From assembly GCA_016719485.1 (NCBI GenBank), contig JADJZB010000020.1, forward strand, positions 333,438 to 397,437: DNA of 64,000 bases, written 5' to 3'. A program made the position numbers and the translations under genes. The notes beneath the pieces are model-generated. The model was not told the origin of the DNA. It saw nothing but the letters and a program-made list of their open reading frames with translations, and made no database searches. Position 1 is the first letter of the stretch; each line of letters opens with the position of its first letter. This DNA comes from Holophagales bacterium (GTDB lineage Bacteria; Acidobacteriota; Thermoanaerobaculia; UBA5066). Below are positions 15,693-24,906 of the stretch, one piece after another.

Positions 15693-17216
15693 ATGCCCGG
15701 TCGTGATTTCCTCGTTCCCGCCCTCGTCCTCGTCCTCGTTCTCGTCCTCGGCGCCGCGTGCGGCGCGCCTCTCGCCGCCCAGGCCCCGGGCTCTGCCGAT
15801 CCGGTCGTGACGACCGGGCGGAGCGAGGCAACGTTCCAGCAGCCGTCCCTCGCACCGGGCGTGGACTACACGCTGCCGAAAGAAGAGGAGATCAAGGCGG
15901 TCCTCGACCGGGTCCGCGGCCACTTCGAGAGGGCGACGCCGTACGCGATCCTCGATTCGGAGACGGGCGAGAAGGTCACCGACCTCGGCAAGCCGCGCAA
16001 GAGCGTCGGGATCGACAACCGGCACGGCGAGTACAACGACTGGACCTACTCGATGGGGGTCGTCCTCGCCGGGATGATCCAGGTGACGGAAGTGACGGGC
16101 GACGAGCGCTTCGCCGCCTACACGCTGAGGAACTTCGACTTCATCTTCGACCACCTCCCGTACTTCCGGGCGCAGGCGAAGGAGTTCGGGCCGCAGAAGG
16201 ACGGCTACCGCCGCCTCCTCGACATGCACGAGCTGGACGACTGCGGCGCGATCGGCGCGGCGCTGGTGCGGGCCTACGGGCGGAAGAAGGACCCGCGCTA
16301 CCGGGAGGGAATCGACCTCGTCGCCGCGCACATCGCGAAGAAGCAGCCGCGCCTCCCCGACGGGACGCTCTGCCGTCCGCGGCCGCAGCCCGTCTCGCTC
16401 TGGATCGACGACGCCTACATGAGCATCCCGTTCCTCGCGCAGATGGGGGCGTTCACGGGCGAGAAGGCGTTCTTCGACGACGCCGCGCGGCAGGTCATCG
16501 GGATGTCGGCGCGCCTCTTCCACACCGACGCCGGGCTCTACGACCACTCCTGGTACGAGAACGCGCTGCCGACCGACCCGACGTTCTACTGGGGGCGCGG
16601 CGCCGGCTGGATGCTCATGTCGATGGCCGAGCTCCTCTCCGTGATGCCCCAGGACCACCCCGACCGGCCGAAGGTCCTCGACCAGTACCGGCGGGCGGTC
16701 CAGGGGGTCGGCGCGGTGCAGGGGGGGACGGGGCTCTGGCACCAGCTCCTCGACCGGGAGGACAGCTACCTCGAGACGTCGGCCTCTGCGATGTTCACGT
16801 TCGCCATCGCCCGGGGCGTGAACCGCGGCTGGCTCTCGACGGCCTGGGCGCCGGTCGCCCAGACCGGCTGGCAGGCCGTCGCGCGGCGGGTGCGCTCCGA
16901 CGGGCAGATCGAGGGGATCTGCGTCGGCACGACGGCGGCGTACGACGCGGTCTACTACTACAACCGCCCGACGGAGCTGGGCGCGATGCAGGGCTACGGG
17001 GCGACGCTGATGGCCGGCGCCGAGGTGATGACGATGCTGCGCTCCTTCGACGTCGAGAAGAAGCTGAACACGTTCCACTGGCGGGTGCGCAAGAAAGCCC
17101 GCGCGGAGGGGTTCGGGGAACCCGGCGTCCGGGTTCCCCGAGAACAAGGACAGCAAAGCCCCCGTGTCCCCGGTTCACCGCAATCGCGGGGCGAGCGCAG
17201 CACGGTGGGAAACTAG
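15693..17216 (+). CDS. GH105 unsaturated rhamnogalacturonyl/glucuronyl hydrolase
   Basis: 507 residues with a signal peptide (MPGRDFLVPALVLVLVLVLG). The (alpha/alpha)6 barrel shows GH105 features: RHGEYNDWTYSMGVV, DMHELDDCGAIG, LWIDDAYMSIPFLAQMG (catalytic Asp region), WYENALPTDPTFYWGRGAGW and ETSASAMFTFAIARG. It removes the 4,5-unsaturated uronate left by pectate lyases from the non-reducing end, so it acts after the PL10 domain encoded divergently. GGGAGG is 7 bp before the chosen ATG; an in-frame ATG at 15657 lacks an RBS. The last about 35 residues are non-conserved and coded by an inverted repeat plus flanks. Confidence 0.9.
   Translation: MPGRDFLVPALVLVLVLVLGAACGAPLAAQAPGSADPVVTTGRSEATFQQPSLAPGVDYTLPKEEEIKAVLDRVRGHFERATPYAILDSETGEKVTDLGKPRKSVGIDNRHGEYNDWTYSMGVVLAGMIQVTEVTGDERFAAYTLRNFDFIFDHLPYFRAQAKEFGPQKDGYRRLLDMHELDDCGAIGAALVRAYGRKKDPRYREGIDLVAAHIAKKQPRLPDGTLCRPRPQPVSLWIDDAYMSIPFLAQMGAFTGEKAFFDDAARQVIGMSARLFHTDAGLYDHSWYENALPTDPTFYWGRGAGWMLMSMAELLSVMPQDHPDRPKVLDQYRRAVQGVGAVQGGTGLWHQLLDREDSYLETSASAMFTFAIARGVNRGWLSTAWAPVAQTGWQAVARRVRSDGQIEGICVGTTAAYDAVYYYNRPTELGAMQGYGATLMAGAEVMTMLRSFDVEKKLNTFHWRVRKKARAEGFGEPGVRVPREQGQQSPRVPGSPQSRGERSTVGN
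17113..17141. repeat. Perfect 13-bp inverted repeat inside 3' end of GH105 gene
   Basis: Arms TCGGGGAACCCGG and CCGGGTTCCCCGA with a 3-base loop. It lies in the poorly conserved C-terminal tail coding sequence of the GH105 gene, about 75 bp before its stop. It has no T-tract, so intrinsic termination is unlikely. Confidence 0.8.
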
Positions 17217-17226
17217 GAAGACCGCC

Positions 17227-17619
17227 GTGAAGCTCGAGCACGTCGCCCTCCTCGTCGCCGACCCGCCCGCCATGGCACGCTGGTACGAGGATCATCTCGG
17301 GATGAAGGTCGTGAGGAAGAGCGACGAGGCCCCTGGCTTCGCGCGCTTCCTGGCCGATGCGGGCGGGGAGTCGATCCTCGAGACGTACGCGTCGGACGTC
17401 CATCCCGTTCCCGACTATCGAGGCGTCGACCCCGCGCTCCTGCACGTCGCTTTCGCGACGACCCAGATCGCGGCGACACGCGGCCGGCTGATCGCCGCGG
17501 GGGCGACACCGGTGGGAGAGATCACGGAGAATGCTGCCGGGGACCGGTTCGCGATGCTGCGCGACCCCTGGGGGCTCGCGCTCCAGCTGGCGCAACGCGT
17601 GCGGCCGCTCGCCGGCTGA
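17227..17619 (+). CDS. VOC/glyoxalase-family protein
   Basis: 130 residues with one vicinal-oxygen-chelate domain: KLEHVALLVADPPAMARWYEDHLGMKVV at the start and RFAMLRDPWGLALQLAQR at the end, i.e. two beta-alpha-beta-beta-beta modules. Possible metal ligands include the first His and the late Asp/Gln region. Substrate is unknown. GTG at 17227 is preferred because AGGAAG lies 5 bp upstream; an ATG at 17164 would overlap the GH105 end and add 21 non-conserved residues. It sits between GH105 and gnd on the same strand. Confidence 0.75.
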   Translation: MKLEHVALLVADPPAMARWYEDHLGMKVVRKSDEAPGFARFLADAGGESILETYASDVHPVPDYRGVDPALLHVAFATTQIAATRGRLIAAGATPVGEITENAAGDRFAMLRDPWGLALQLAQRVRPLAG

Positions 17620-17631
17620 CGCACAGGAGGA

Positions 17632-19113
17632 ATGGTCGTGACGAACGGAACTTCGGGGATCGCGGAGACGGCAGACATCGGCCTCGTCGGCCTGGCGGTC
17701 ATGGGCGAGAACCTCGTCCTCAACATGGAGAGCCGCGGGTTCACCGTCGCGGTCTTCAACCGGAGCGTCGAGAAAGTCGACGCCTTCGTCTCGGGGCGGG
17801 CGAAGGGAAAGAAGATCGTCGGGACGAGGTCCATCGCCGAGCTCGTCTCCTCGCTGAAGCGGCCGCGGCGCGTCATGCTCATGGTGAAGGCCGGAAAGCC
17901 GGTCGACGACCTCATCGAGCAGCTTCTGCCTCTCCTTTCGCCGGGCGACATCGTCATCGACGGCGGCAACTCGCACTTCCCCGACTCGATCCGGCGGACG
18001 AAGGACCTGGAGGCGAAGGGCTTTCTCTTCGTCGGGACCGGCGTCTCGGGCGGAGAGGAAGGGGCCCTGCTTGGGCCGTCGATCATGCCCGGCGGCTCCC
18101 CGGCCGCCTGGCCGCACGTGGCGCCGATCTTCCAGGCCATCGCCGCGAAGGTCGAGGACGGGACGCCCTGCTGCGACTGGGTCGGCAGCGACGGCGCCGG
18201 CCACTTCGTGAAGATGGTCCACAACGGGATCGAGTACGGCGACATGCAGCTCATCTGCGAGGCCTACCAGGTCATGTCGCAGCTCCTCGGGATGGGCGCG
18301 CCCGAGATGCACGAGGTCTTCGCCCGGTGGAACGAGGGCGACCTCGACAGCTACCTGATCGAGATCACGCGCGACATCCTCGCCTTCCGCGACGCGGACG
18401 GGAGCCCGCTCGTCGACTCGATCCTCGACACGGCGGGGCAGAAGGGGACGGGCAAGTGGACGAGCGTCACCGCGCTCGACCTCGGCGTCCCGCTCACGCT
18501 CATCAGCGAGGCGGTCTACGGCCGCTGCCTCTCGGCCATGAAGGACGAGCGGGTCGCGGCGTCGAAGGTCCTGACCGGTCCCGGGCCGTCCTTCACCGGC
18601 GACCGGGCGGCGCTGCTCGCCGACCTCGAGAAGGCGCTCTACGCCAGCAAGCTCGTCTCCTACGCGCAGGGCTTCGCGCTGATGCAGGCCGCCGCAGTCG
18701 AGTACGGCTGGAGCCTGAAGTACGGCAGCATCGCGTTGATGTGGCGCGGCGGCTGCATCATCCGTTCCGCCTTCCTCGGAAAGATCAAGTCGGCGTTCGA
18801 CGCGTCGCCGGACCTCCCGAACCTGCTCGTCGACCCGTACTTCCGCGGAAAGGTCGAGGAGGCGCAGGCCGCCTGGCGCCGGGTCGTCTCGGCTGCCGTC
18901 CTCGGGGGCGTGTGGGTGCCCGCCTTCTCGACCGCGCTGAACTACTTCGACGGCTACCGCTGCGCGCGCCTCCCGGCGAACCTCCTCCAGGCCCAGCGCG
19001 ACTACTTCGGGGCCCACCAGTACGAGCGCGTCGACCGGCCCCGCGGCGAGTTCTTTCACACGAACTGGACGGGGCGCGGCGGATCGACGGCGTCGTCGAC
19101 GTACGGCGCCTGA
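17632..19113 (+). CDS. gnd: 6-phosphogluconate dehydrogenase, decarboxylating
   Basis: 493 residues. It oxidatively decarboxylates 6-phosphogluconate to ribulose 5-phosphate. Visible motifs: NADP site IGLVGLAVMGENLVLNM, the family signature DGGNSHF, SGGEEGALLGPSIMPGG, GSDGAGHFVKMVHNGIEYGDMQLI (catalytic Lys), GQKGTGKWT and the end FHTNWTGRGG. Full-length, in the long homodimeric class. AGGAGG at 17625–17630 is only one base from this ATG but 7 bases from an in-frame GTG at 17638, so the true start may be 17638. Its place in a uronate locus is unusual and raises the possibility that uronate carbon enters the pentose phosphate pathway through gluconate. Confidence 0.95.
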   Translation: MVVTNGTSGIAETADIGLVGLAVMGENLVLNMESRGFTVAVFNRSVEKVDAFVSGRAKGKKIVGTRSIAELVSSLKRPRRVMLMVKAGKPVDDLIEQLLPLLSPGDIVIDGGNSHFPDSIRRTKDLEAKGFLFVGTGVSGGEEGALLGPSIMPGGSPAAWPHVAPIFQAIAAKVEDGTPCCDWVGSDGAGHFVKMVHNGIEYGDMQLICEAYQVMSQLLGMGAPEMHEVFARWNEGDLDSYLIEITRDILAFRDADGSPLVDSILDTAGQKGTGKWTSVTALDLGVPLTLISEAVYGRCLSAMKDERVAASKVLTGPGPSFTGDRAALLADLEKALYASKLVSYAQGFALMQAAAVEYGWSLKYGSIALMWRGGCIIRSAFLGKIKSAFDASPDLPNLLVDPYFRGKVEEAQAAWRRVVSAAVLGGVWVPAFSTALNYFDGYRCARLPANLLQAQRDYFGAHQYERVDRPRGEFFHTNWTGRGGSTASSTYGA

Positions 19114-19134
19114 GGCGTCCCCGGGGGAAGGCGC

Positions 19135-19926
19135 CTACTTCAGCTCCGCGAGCCATCCCGAGGCGAACGCGCGCGCGGCGTCGCAGGCCTCGCGCCCGGC
19201 GCGGTAGCACGTCTTCCACGCCCTCGGCTTCTTCTCGTAGTCGGCCCTCTCGAAACGGCGCGCTCGCGACACCGGCTTCGTCTGCGCGGCGAAGTCGACG
19301 CCGGAGGTCTCGTCGAGGAACAGCTTCAGCGCCTTCCTGAGCGAGACCCGCGGATCGGGCGAGAGGGCGGCGGGGTCGGGCGGCCGGCTCCTCGCCCTCT
19401 CGTACCTCGCCTTCTCCTCGGCGGCCTGCTGCGCGGCAGCCGGGCCGACGGTCGCGAGCTGTGCCTTCAGCTCCGCGCGCACCTGGACCATCGCGGCCTC
19501 CGCCTGTTTCCGGGCGTCGCCCTGGAAGTCCTTTACGGCCGCCTCCATCTCGGTCAGCCCCTTCTGCATCTCGGTGCGCATCGACTTCTCGATCTCCGCA
19601 GCCGAGCGGGGCGGGCGCAGGTCGTCCGGAAGCGACGACTCGACCTCCCTCCCGTATCGCGCCGCGAACTCGGAGGTGCCGACGAAGGCCTTCGCCGCCG
19701 CGCCGAGCGCGTTGACGACCGCGGCGCGCTGCCCGGCAGGCACGCTCTTCAGCTTCGCCGAGAGGTTCGGCACGTAGAGGGCCCCGTCCTTCAGGGAGTT
19801 CACGAGCGCGTCGGCCCACGCCTGCCGGTCCAGTCCGTACTGCTGGAACACATCGACCGCCGCCGCCGCTCCGGAAGCCAGCATCACCACGAGGAATGCC
19901 TTCGACGCCCACCTACGAGCTGCCAT
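19135..19926 (-). CDS. Secreted hypothetical protein with coiled-coil segment
   Basis: 263 residues, no family recognised. The N terminus MAARRWASKAFLVVMLASGAAAAV is a signal peptide. The middle (about 105–180) is charged, Ala/Glu/Lys-rich and probably coiled coil (AAEIEKSMRTEMQKGLTEMEAAVKD); two Cys occur near the C terminus. GGAGGG lies 5 bp before the chosen ATG at 19926, so the longer frame from 19983 is not used. It is the last gene of the uxuB-uxaE-exuT strand, 117 bp after the HIT gene, and could be independent of it. Confidence 0.7.
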   Translation of the reverse strand: MAARRWASKAFLVVMLASGAAAAVDVFQQYGLDRQAWADALVNSLKDGALYVPNLSAKLKSVPAGQRAAVVNALGAAAKAFVGTSEFAARYGREVESSLPDDLRPPRSAAEIEKSMRTEMQKGLTEMEAAVKDFQGDARKQAEAAMVQVRAELKAQLATVGPAAAQQAAEEKARYERARSRPPDPAALSPDPRVSLRKALKLFLDETSGVDFAAQTKPVSRARRFERADYEKKPRAWKTCYRAGREACDAARAFASGWLAELK

Positions 19927-20043
19927 CTCGTCCCTCCACGGAGCCGTGTCCGTGTCGACCCCAGAGTGCCGGGCTCCAGCCAATCTACCGCAGATCCGGG
20001 CGGCAGGCCGAGCGCTCTCCGATCGCGCCGGGCGCGAACCCCG

Positions 20044-20466
20044 TCAGAGCGCGGACCTGAGCCGGGCCGCCAGCGCCGCGGTGTCGGCCTCGGAAAGCAG
20101 GACCCTCGGCTCGGGCATCATCCGGAAGGTCGAGCCGTAGTCCGGTCCGTCGACGTACTTGGGCACCAGGTGCACGTGCAGGTGGCCCAGCTTGTCGGAG
20201 AAGGCGCCGTAGTTGACCTTGGCGGGCCCGAAGGCCGACTTCATCGCCCGGGCGGCGTCCGCCACATCCTTGCAGAAGGCGTCGCGCTCGGCGTCGGCCA
20301 GCTCGAAGAGCTCGCTGACGTGGTGCCGGTAGGCGACCAGGCACCGTCCGGAGTAAGTCTGCTCCCTGAAGACGAACAGGCTGCTGACCGACAGGTCGCA
20401 GACTTCGACCATCAGGTCGGCCTGGCGCTGATCCGGTTCGCAGTAGAAGCACTCGGGGTGGCTCAT
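20044..20466 (-). CDS. HIT family protein
   Basis: 140 residues with the histidine triad HLHVHLVPK near residue 96 and an N-terminal CFYC pair. HIT proteins hydrolyse or transfer nucleoside monophosphates (AMP-lysine, AppppA and similar). Length and layout are normal for the short bacterial form. It begins 28 bp after the stop of the hexuronate transporter on the same strand and may be co-transcribed; there is no obvious functional link to uronate use. Confidence 0.88.
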   Translation of the reverse strand: MSHPECFYCEPDQRQADLMVEVCDLSVSSLFVFREQTYSGRCLVAYRHHVSELFELADAERDAFCKDVADAARAMKSAFGPAKVNYGAFSDKLGHLHVHLVPKYVDGPDYGSTFRMMPEPRVLLSEADTAALAARLRSAL

Positions 20467-20494
20467 GATCTCTTCGGCATCGGGCGCGACGGGG

Positions 20495-21811
20495 TCACGC
20501 CCCCAGCGCCGCTTTCTCTGGCAGCGGCTCGAAGCGCGGCGACAGCAGGTGGTGGATGACGAACGCCACGAGGTAGGCCGAGGCGCAGATCGCGAAGAGG
20601 ATCGTGTATCCCTGCGTGGCGGGCAGCCGGTCGAGGAGCCAGCCCGAGAACCAGGGGAAGAGGATGCCGCCGATGGAGCCGGCCATGCCGCCGATGCCGA
20701 TGATCGTCGCGATGTCCTTCTTGGCGAAGATGTCGGAGACGGTCGTGAAGAGGTTCGCCGACCAGGCCTGGTGCGCCGCGCCGGCGAGGCCGATCAGGAG
20801 GACGGCCGGCCAGTCGCCGACGCGCGTCGCGAAGAGGATCGGCAGGACGCAGAGCGCGTAGAGGAACATCCCGGCCTTGCGGGCCTTCGTCACGCTCCAG
20901 CCGCCCTGCGTCAGCTTCCCGGTCAGCCAGCCGCCCGCGATGGAGAGGACGGTGACGATGGCGTAGATCGTCACGAGGTGGACCCAGCTCTGCTTGATGA
21001 CGAGGCCGCGGGTCTTCTTGAAGTAGTCGGGGAGCCAGATGAGGAAGAACCACCAGACCGGGTCGGTCATGAACTTCGCGATGATGAACGCCCAGGTCTG
21101 CCGGAGGCGGAGCGCGCCGCCCCACCCCATCGGCGTGCCGCCGGGCCGGGCCTCGTCGCGGTCGCCCTGGATGAAGGCCAGCTCCTCGGGGGACAGCCCC
21201 TTGCGCTTCTCGGGCTCCTCGTAGAACGGGAACCAGAGGAGGAGCCACAGGAAGCCGATGAGACCCGCGAAGATGAAGGCCCACCGCCAGCCGAGGTTGA
21301 TGGCGATGATCGGGATGAGGGCGGGCGCGATGATCGCCCCGACGTTCGTTCCGGAGTTGAAGAGGGCCGTCGCGAAGGCCCGCTCCTTCCTCGGGAACCA
21401 GAGCGCGACGGCCTTGATGGCAGAGGGGAAGTTGCCGCCCTCGGCACCGCCGAGCGCCATCCGTGCGACGAAGAAGCCGGCGACCGAGCCGACCGCCGCG
21501 TGGCCGATCGCCGCGAGGCTCCAGAGGACGATGGAGACGGCGTAGCCGATCTTCGTCCCGTAGCGGTCGACGAACCACCCGAAGAGGAGGAGGCCGACGG
21601 CGTAGGCCCCCTGGAAGGCCGAGTTGACCATCCCGAACTGCTCGTTCGTCCACCCCAGCTCGATGTCGAGGAACTCCTTGACGAGCGCCAGGATCTGCCG
21701 GTCGATGTAGTTGATCGTCGTGGCCAGGAAGAGGAGGCCGCAGATGATCCAGCGGACGCGGCCCATGGGCTCGTTGGCAGCGGGCGCGGGCGCGGTTTCT
21801 GTGACGGACAT
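20495..21811 (-). CDS. exuT: MFS hexuronate transporter ExuT-like (ACS family)
   Basis: 438 residues with 12 predicted membrane helices. Anion:cation symporter family features: INYIDRQILALV in helix 1, GWFVDRYGTKIG in loop 2–3, RMALGGAEGGNFPSAIKAVALWFP in helix 4, and SGTNVGAIIAPALIP in helix 5. These match bacterial galacturonate/glucuronate permeases. The start MSVTETAPAP lies 32 bp after the uxaE stop, with GGAGA upstream. The operon order uxuB–uxaE–exuT supports galacturonate or glucuronate as the imported substrate. Confidence 0.88.
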   Translation of the reverse strand: MSVTETAPAPAANEPMGRVRWIICGLLFLATTINYIDRQILALVKEFLDIELGWTNEQFGMVNSAFQGAYAVGLLLFGWFVDRYGTKIGYAVSIVLWSLAAIGHAAVGSVAGFFVARMALGGAEGGNFPSAIKAVALWFPRKERAFATALFNSGTNVGAIIAPALIPIIAINLGWRWAFIFAGLIGFLWLLLWFPFYEEPEKRKGLSPEELAFIQGDRDEARPGGTPMGWGGALRLRQTWAFIIAKFMTDPVWWFFLIWLPDYFKKTRGLVIKQSWVHLVTIYAIVTVLSIAGGWLTGKLTQGGWSVTKARKAGMFLYALCVLPILFATRVGDWPAVLLIGLAGAAHQAWSANLFTTVSDIFAKKDIATIIGIGGMAGSIGGILFPWFSGWLLDRLPATQGYTILFAICASAYLVAFVIHHLLSPRFEPLPEKAALGA

Positions 21812-21843
21812 CGGGCGTCTCCCTTCGATAGGTCCTGTCCGGG

Positions 21844-23775
21844 TCACGCCACGAGGTCGCGCTCGAAGGCGTCGTGGTCGGGAAGGGCGGCGAGCCGCTC
21901 GCGCGCCGCGGCGACGCGGGAAGCGGGAGCGAGCCCCGTCGTCTCGGCGAGGAACAGGATGTACCCGGCGACGCCCCTGGCGTAGAGGAGGCGCGCCTCG
22001 TCGCTGACGCCGTAGAAGCGGGCCCGCTGCGCGTAACCGGCCGCCCCGTGGTCGCCGAGGCGCGACGTCGAGCCGCCTGCCGCGAGGACGTAGAGAAAGT
22101 TGTACTCGAAGAAGAACATGTGGTCGGGCGACGGCACGAAACCGGAGAGAGCGGCCCGCAGCGCCTCCGGCGAGGCGAAGGCGCCGTCGCCTCCGCGTCC
22201 CTCGTGGGCGAGCGCGTGAAGGACGAACTCGCGCGCGTAGCGCTGCCGCACGGGGTCGGCGGAGAAGGCGCCCTCCACCGCGAGACTCCGGGTGAAGCCG
22301 TACCAGTCGTTCCAGAGAGCCGCGTCGCGCGGGTCGGTGGAGCGGGAGAGGGCGACGCCCATCTCGTAGGTGTAGCGGCCCGAGGTCTTGATCTCGAGCC
22401 CCTGCCGCGTGACGTCGCCCGCGACGCCGTAGTTTCCGGCGGACTTCCCGCTCCCCGAGTGGAAGCCGATCGAGACGCCGAACGCGCGGGCCACGGCGGT
22501 GAGGCTCTCCACCGTCCGGCGCAGCTCGGCGTCGTCGGGATAGGGGAAGTTCTTCTGGAAGCCGATGGCGGGGGCGACGTAGTGGATCTCGACACCGAGG
22601 GCCTCGGCGAGGGCGAGGCAGACGGCCAGGGTCTCGGGAGAGGTGCGTCCGGGGAGCTCGTCGATCGAGAGCTCGCGGAAGTAGCGTCTCCCGATCTCCG
22701 TCGTGAAGAGCTCGCGACGGACGCGGGCGTAGGCCTCGTCGCGGCGCACGAGCTTGCGCATCGCGGGCAGGAGCGTCGCGAAAAGCCGTCTCGCGGCGGC
22801 CTCGTCGAGCGAGAGGCCGAGCGGGGCGACGCGCGCGAGGACGCGCCCGAAGAGGCCCGCCGCGTCGAGCGCGGCGAAGGCGCGGGCGACGTCCTCGGGA
22901 GTCTCGAGGGGCGCCGTCGCCGACAGCTCCGGGGAGAGGTCGAACGTGATGTAGCTCGCGAAGGCGCAGCCCTGCGCCAGCTCTTCCTCGATCGCGTCGA
23001 AACGCCCGCCGATCGGCTGGTGGTCCGCGTTGAAGCCCCAGGGGATCCGCCGGCGGTGGAACCCGTACTTCAGGTAGGTCACGACGGCGGCGTGCGTCAT
23101 CCCCTCGACCGACTGCCCCTGGTGCCCCTCGGGGACCGTCCCGCCGATGAACGGGAACGGGACCTCGACGAGCCGGTCCTCGAGCATCGCGTCGACGTCG
23201 TAGACGAGCTCGCGCGGGATCGAGTTCTGGTTCGCGGTGAGCGAGAGGCCGAGCTCCTTCATCGCCCAGGCGACCGCCGGCCAGTGGAGCGTCGTGAAGC
23301 GGGCGCCGATGCCGAGGCTCGAGCGGGAGAGGGTGCCCCGCGCCACGGGGAAGACGGTGCTGCCGGGGTCGTCCGCCAGGAGGAGGTTCTTGAGGGGCGC
23401 GAGCCCCTCCCAGAGGAGCGGGACGAGCTGGAGCCCGTCGCCGAGCGGGACGGCGGCCGGGAGCGGAATCGGACCGGCACCCTCCACGAGGAGGCCCGCG
23501 TCGCCCGTCCCGCGCTCCTCGACGACGAGGAGGCGCCACGGCCCGACGAGGAGCTCGGAGGCCGGGAAGAGGTCGACGAGCCCGGCGCTCCGCCGCACAG
23601 GACGGTCTCCCGCCGCGGCGTCGCGAAGGAAGGTGCCGAGCTGGGGGAGATCCGTCCGGACGGCCTGCTCGAGGGACTGGGGGTCGAGGCAGAGGTCGGG
23701 CGAGATGGCCGGGTTGCTTCGGATCCGAAGGCCCAGGCCGAGGAGGAAGCGGTTGATGGCCCGTGTGTCTCTCAT
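21844..23775 (-). CDS. uxaE: Tagaturonate/fructuronate epimerase family protein (UxaE-like)
   Basis: 643 residues. I match it to the UxaE family (first described in Thermotoga) through short blocks: WGFNADHQPIGG, VSIGFHSGSGKSAGNYG (equivalent to the ISLHSGSDKF block) and a late FEYNFLYVLAAGG. UxaE interconverts tagaturonate and fructuronate, so galacturonate can join the fructuronate reductase step. This copy is longer than the roughly 480-residue Thermotoga protein. Flanking by exuT and uxuB strongly supports the assignment. ATG at 23775 has GAGGTGA 2 bp upstream; an in-frame GTG lies at 23781. Family call is from recalled motifs and could be off. Confidence 0.65.
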   Translation of the reverse strand: MRDTRAINRFLLGLGLRIRSNPAISPDLCLDPQSLEQAVRTDLPQLGTFLRDAAAGDRPVRRSAGLVDLFPASELLVGPWRLLVVEERGTGDAGLLVEGAGPIPLPAAVPLGDGLQLVPLLWEGLAPLKNLLLADDPGSTVFPVARGTLSRSSLGIGARFTTLHWPAVAWAMKELGLSLTANQNSIPRELVYDVDAMLEDRLVEVPFPFIGGTVPEGHQGQSVEGMTHAAVVTYLKYGFHRRRIPWGFNADHQPIGGRFDAIEEELAQGCAFASYITFDLSPELSATAPLETPEDVARAFAALDAAGLFGRVLARVAPLGLSLDEAAARRLFATLLPAMRKLVRRDEAYARVRRELFTTEIGRRYFRELSIDELPGRTSPETLAVCLALAEALGVEIHYVAPAIGFQKNFPYPDDAELRRTVESLTAVARAFGVSIGFHSGSGKSAGNYGVAGDVTRQGLEIKTSGRYTYEMGVALSRSTDPRDAALWNDWYGFTRSLAVEGAFSADPVRQRYAREFVLHALAHEGRGGDGAFASPEALRAALSGFVPSPDHMFFFEYNFLYVLAAGGSTSRLGDHGAAGYAQRARFYGVSDEARLLYARGVAGYILFLAETTGLAPASRVAAARERLAALPDHDAFERDLVA

Positions 23776-23806
23776 GTTCACCTCGCCGGCGCGTCCGCGC
23801 GGCCGG

Positions 23807-24589
23807 TCAGATGCTCGTGGCGTGGAAGCCCCCGTCGACGACGATCTCGGCGCCCGTGATGAAGGAACCGGCCCGCTCGGAGGCGAGGAGGAGCGTGGCG
23901 CCGACGAGCTCGCGCGCCTCGCCGAAGCGCCCGGCGGGCGTGTGCCCGAGGATCGACGCGACGCGGTCGGGGGTCAGGACCTTCCGGTTCTGCTCGGCCG
24001 GGAAGAAGCCCGGGACGAGGACGTTCACCCTCACGCCGAGCGGCGCCCACTCGCGGGCCAGGTTCTTCGAGATGCTGTGGACGGCCGCCTTCGACGCGGA
24101 GTAGGTGAAGACGCGGGAGAGCGGCGTCAGGGCCGACATCGACCCGACGTTGATGACGCTGGCACCCGTCCCGTCGGCGCGGGCCCTCTCGACGAAGTAG
24201 CGGCCGAAGACCTGGCAGGCGAGAAAGACGGCCTTCACGTTGACGGCGAGGATCCGGTCGATCTGCTCCTCCGGGATCTCGAAGAACGGCGTCGCCGAGT
24301 TGATTCCGGCGCCGTTCACGAGGATGTCGGCGCGGCCCGAGCGGGCGAGGACCTCCGCGAGGAGCGCTTCGAGCGCCGGCTTCGACGTCGCGTCGCAGGA
24401 GGCGAACGTTCCGCGCCCCCCGGCCGCCTCGATCCTCCCGAGGCGCGCGCCGGCTTTCGACGCGTCGCGGCCGACGAGGACGACCTCGGCGCCGGCAGCG
24501 GCCAGCCCCTCGGCCATGGCGCCGCAGAGCTCGCCCGTGCCACCGACGACGACCGCCACCTTCCCGCCGAGATCGAACAGGTCGTTCAT
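23807..24589 (-). CDS. uxuB: SDR-type fructuronate reductase (D-mannonate oxidoreductase)
   Basis: 260 residues, classical short-chain dehydrogenase. NAD(P) motif GGTGELCG (16–23), NGAG, S150 and Y163-x3-K167 (YSASK). The C-terminal part PGFFPAEQNRKVL...HTPAGRFGEARELVG...DGGFHATSI matches the SDR-type UxuB of Bacillus subtilis better than KduD. It would reduce fructuronate to mannonate with NADH. First gene of the uxuB-uxaE-exuT operon; a putative operator overlaps its promoter about 65 bp upstream. Alternative: KduD (2-dehydro-3-deoxy-gluconate 5-dehydrogenase), which would complement KduI. Confidence 0.78.
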   Translation of the reverse strand: MNDLFDLGGKVAVVVGGTGELCGAMAEGLAAAGAEVVLVGRDASKAGARLGRIEAAGGRGTFASCDATSKPALEALLAEVLARSGRADILVNGAGINSATPFFEIPEEQIDRILAVNVKAVFLACQVFGRYFVERARADGTGASVINVGSMSALTPLSRVFTYSASKAAVHSISKNLAREWAPLGVRVNVLVPGFFPAEQNRKVLTPDRVASILGHTPAGRFGEARELVGATLLLASERAGSFITGAEIVVDGGFHATSI

Positions 24590-24648
24590 CGTTCTCCTTC
24601 CGGCCCCTCGCCCGGATCCCTGAACCCCGTGGGAGGAGGAGCGGCGAG

Positions 24649-24670
24649 ATCATAACTGGTAAATCCACTT
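24649..24670 (-). promoter_or_regulatory. GntR/FadR-type operator (site 2) at uxuB promoter
   Basis: TGGTAAATCCA (24657–24667) fits TGGT-NNN-(A/T)CCA. On the - strand it abuts a good -10 element TATGAT (24654 to 24649), so a bound repressor would block uxuB-uxaE-exuT transcription. The -35 hexamer is weak. Confidence 0.5.
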
Positions 24671-24906
24671 GGCGCACCCTGGATGTATGTGAGCTTACCG
24701 AAAATTTCGCGCGGGGAGGTGCCGGCGCGTGTCGTGGCCCCCGGGGCGCCGCTCCCGCGCGACGGGGATGGACGTGGGTCTCACGCGGCCCGAAGCGCCT
24801 CCACCCGCGGAGAATTCGAAGACGGATCTCGTTTCGTGGCAGAGGCGCCGGACTCTCCGCCTGGACGTTCATGGAGCCCCACTTCCTGACCATGTGACGC
24901 CGTCTC

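Noticed and set aside
17113..17141. Hairpin as intrinsic terminator of GH105
   Set aside because: It lies before the stop codon and lacks a following T-tract.
24683..24889. Short + strand frame in the uxuB–larA intergenic region
   Set aside because: No RBS, no conserved content and it overlaps promoter and operator elements.
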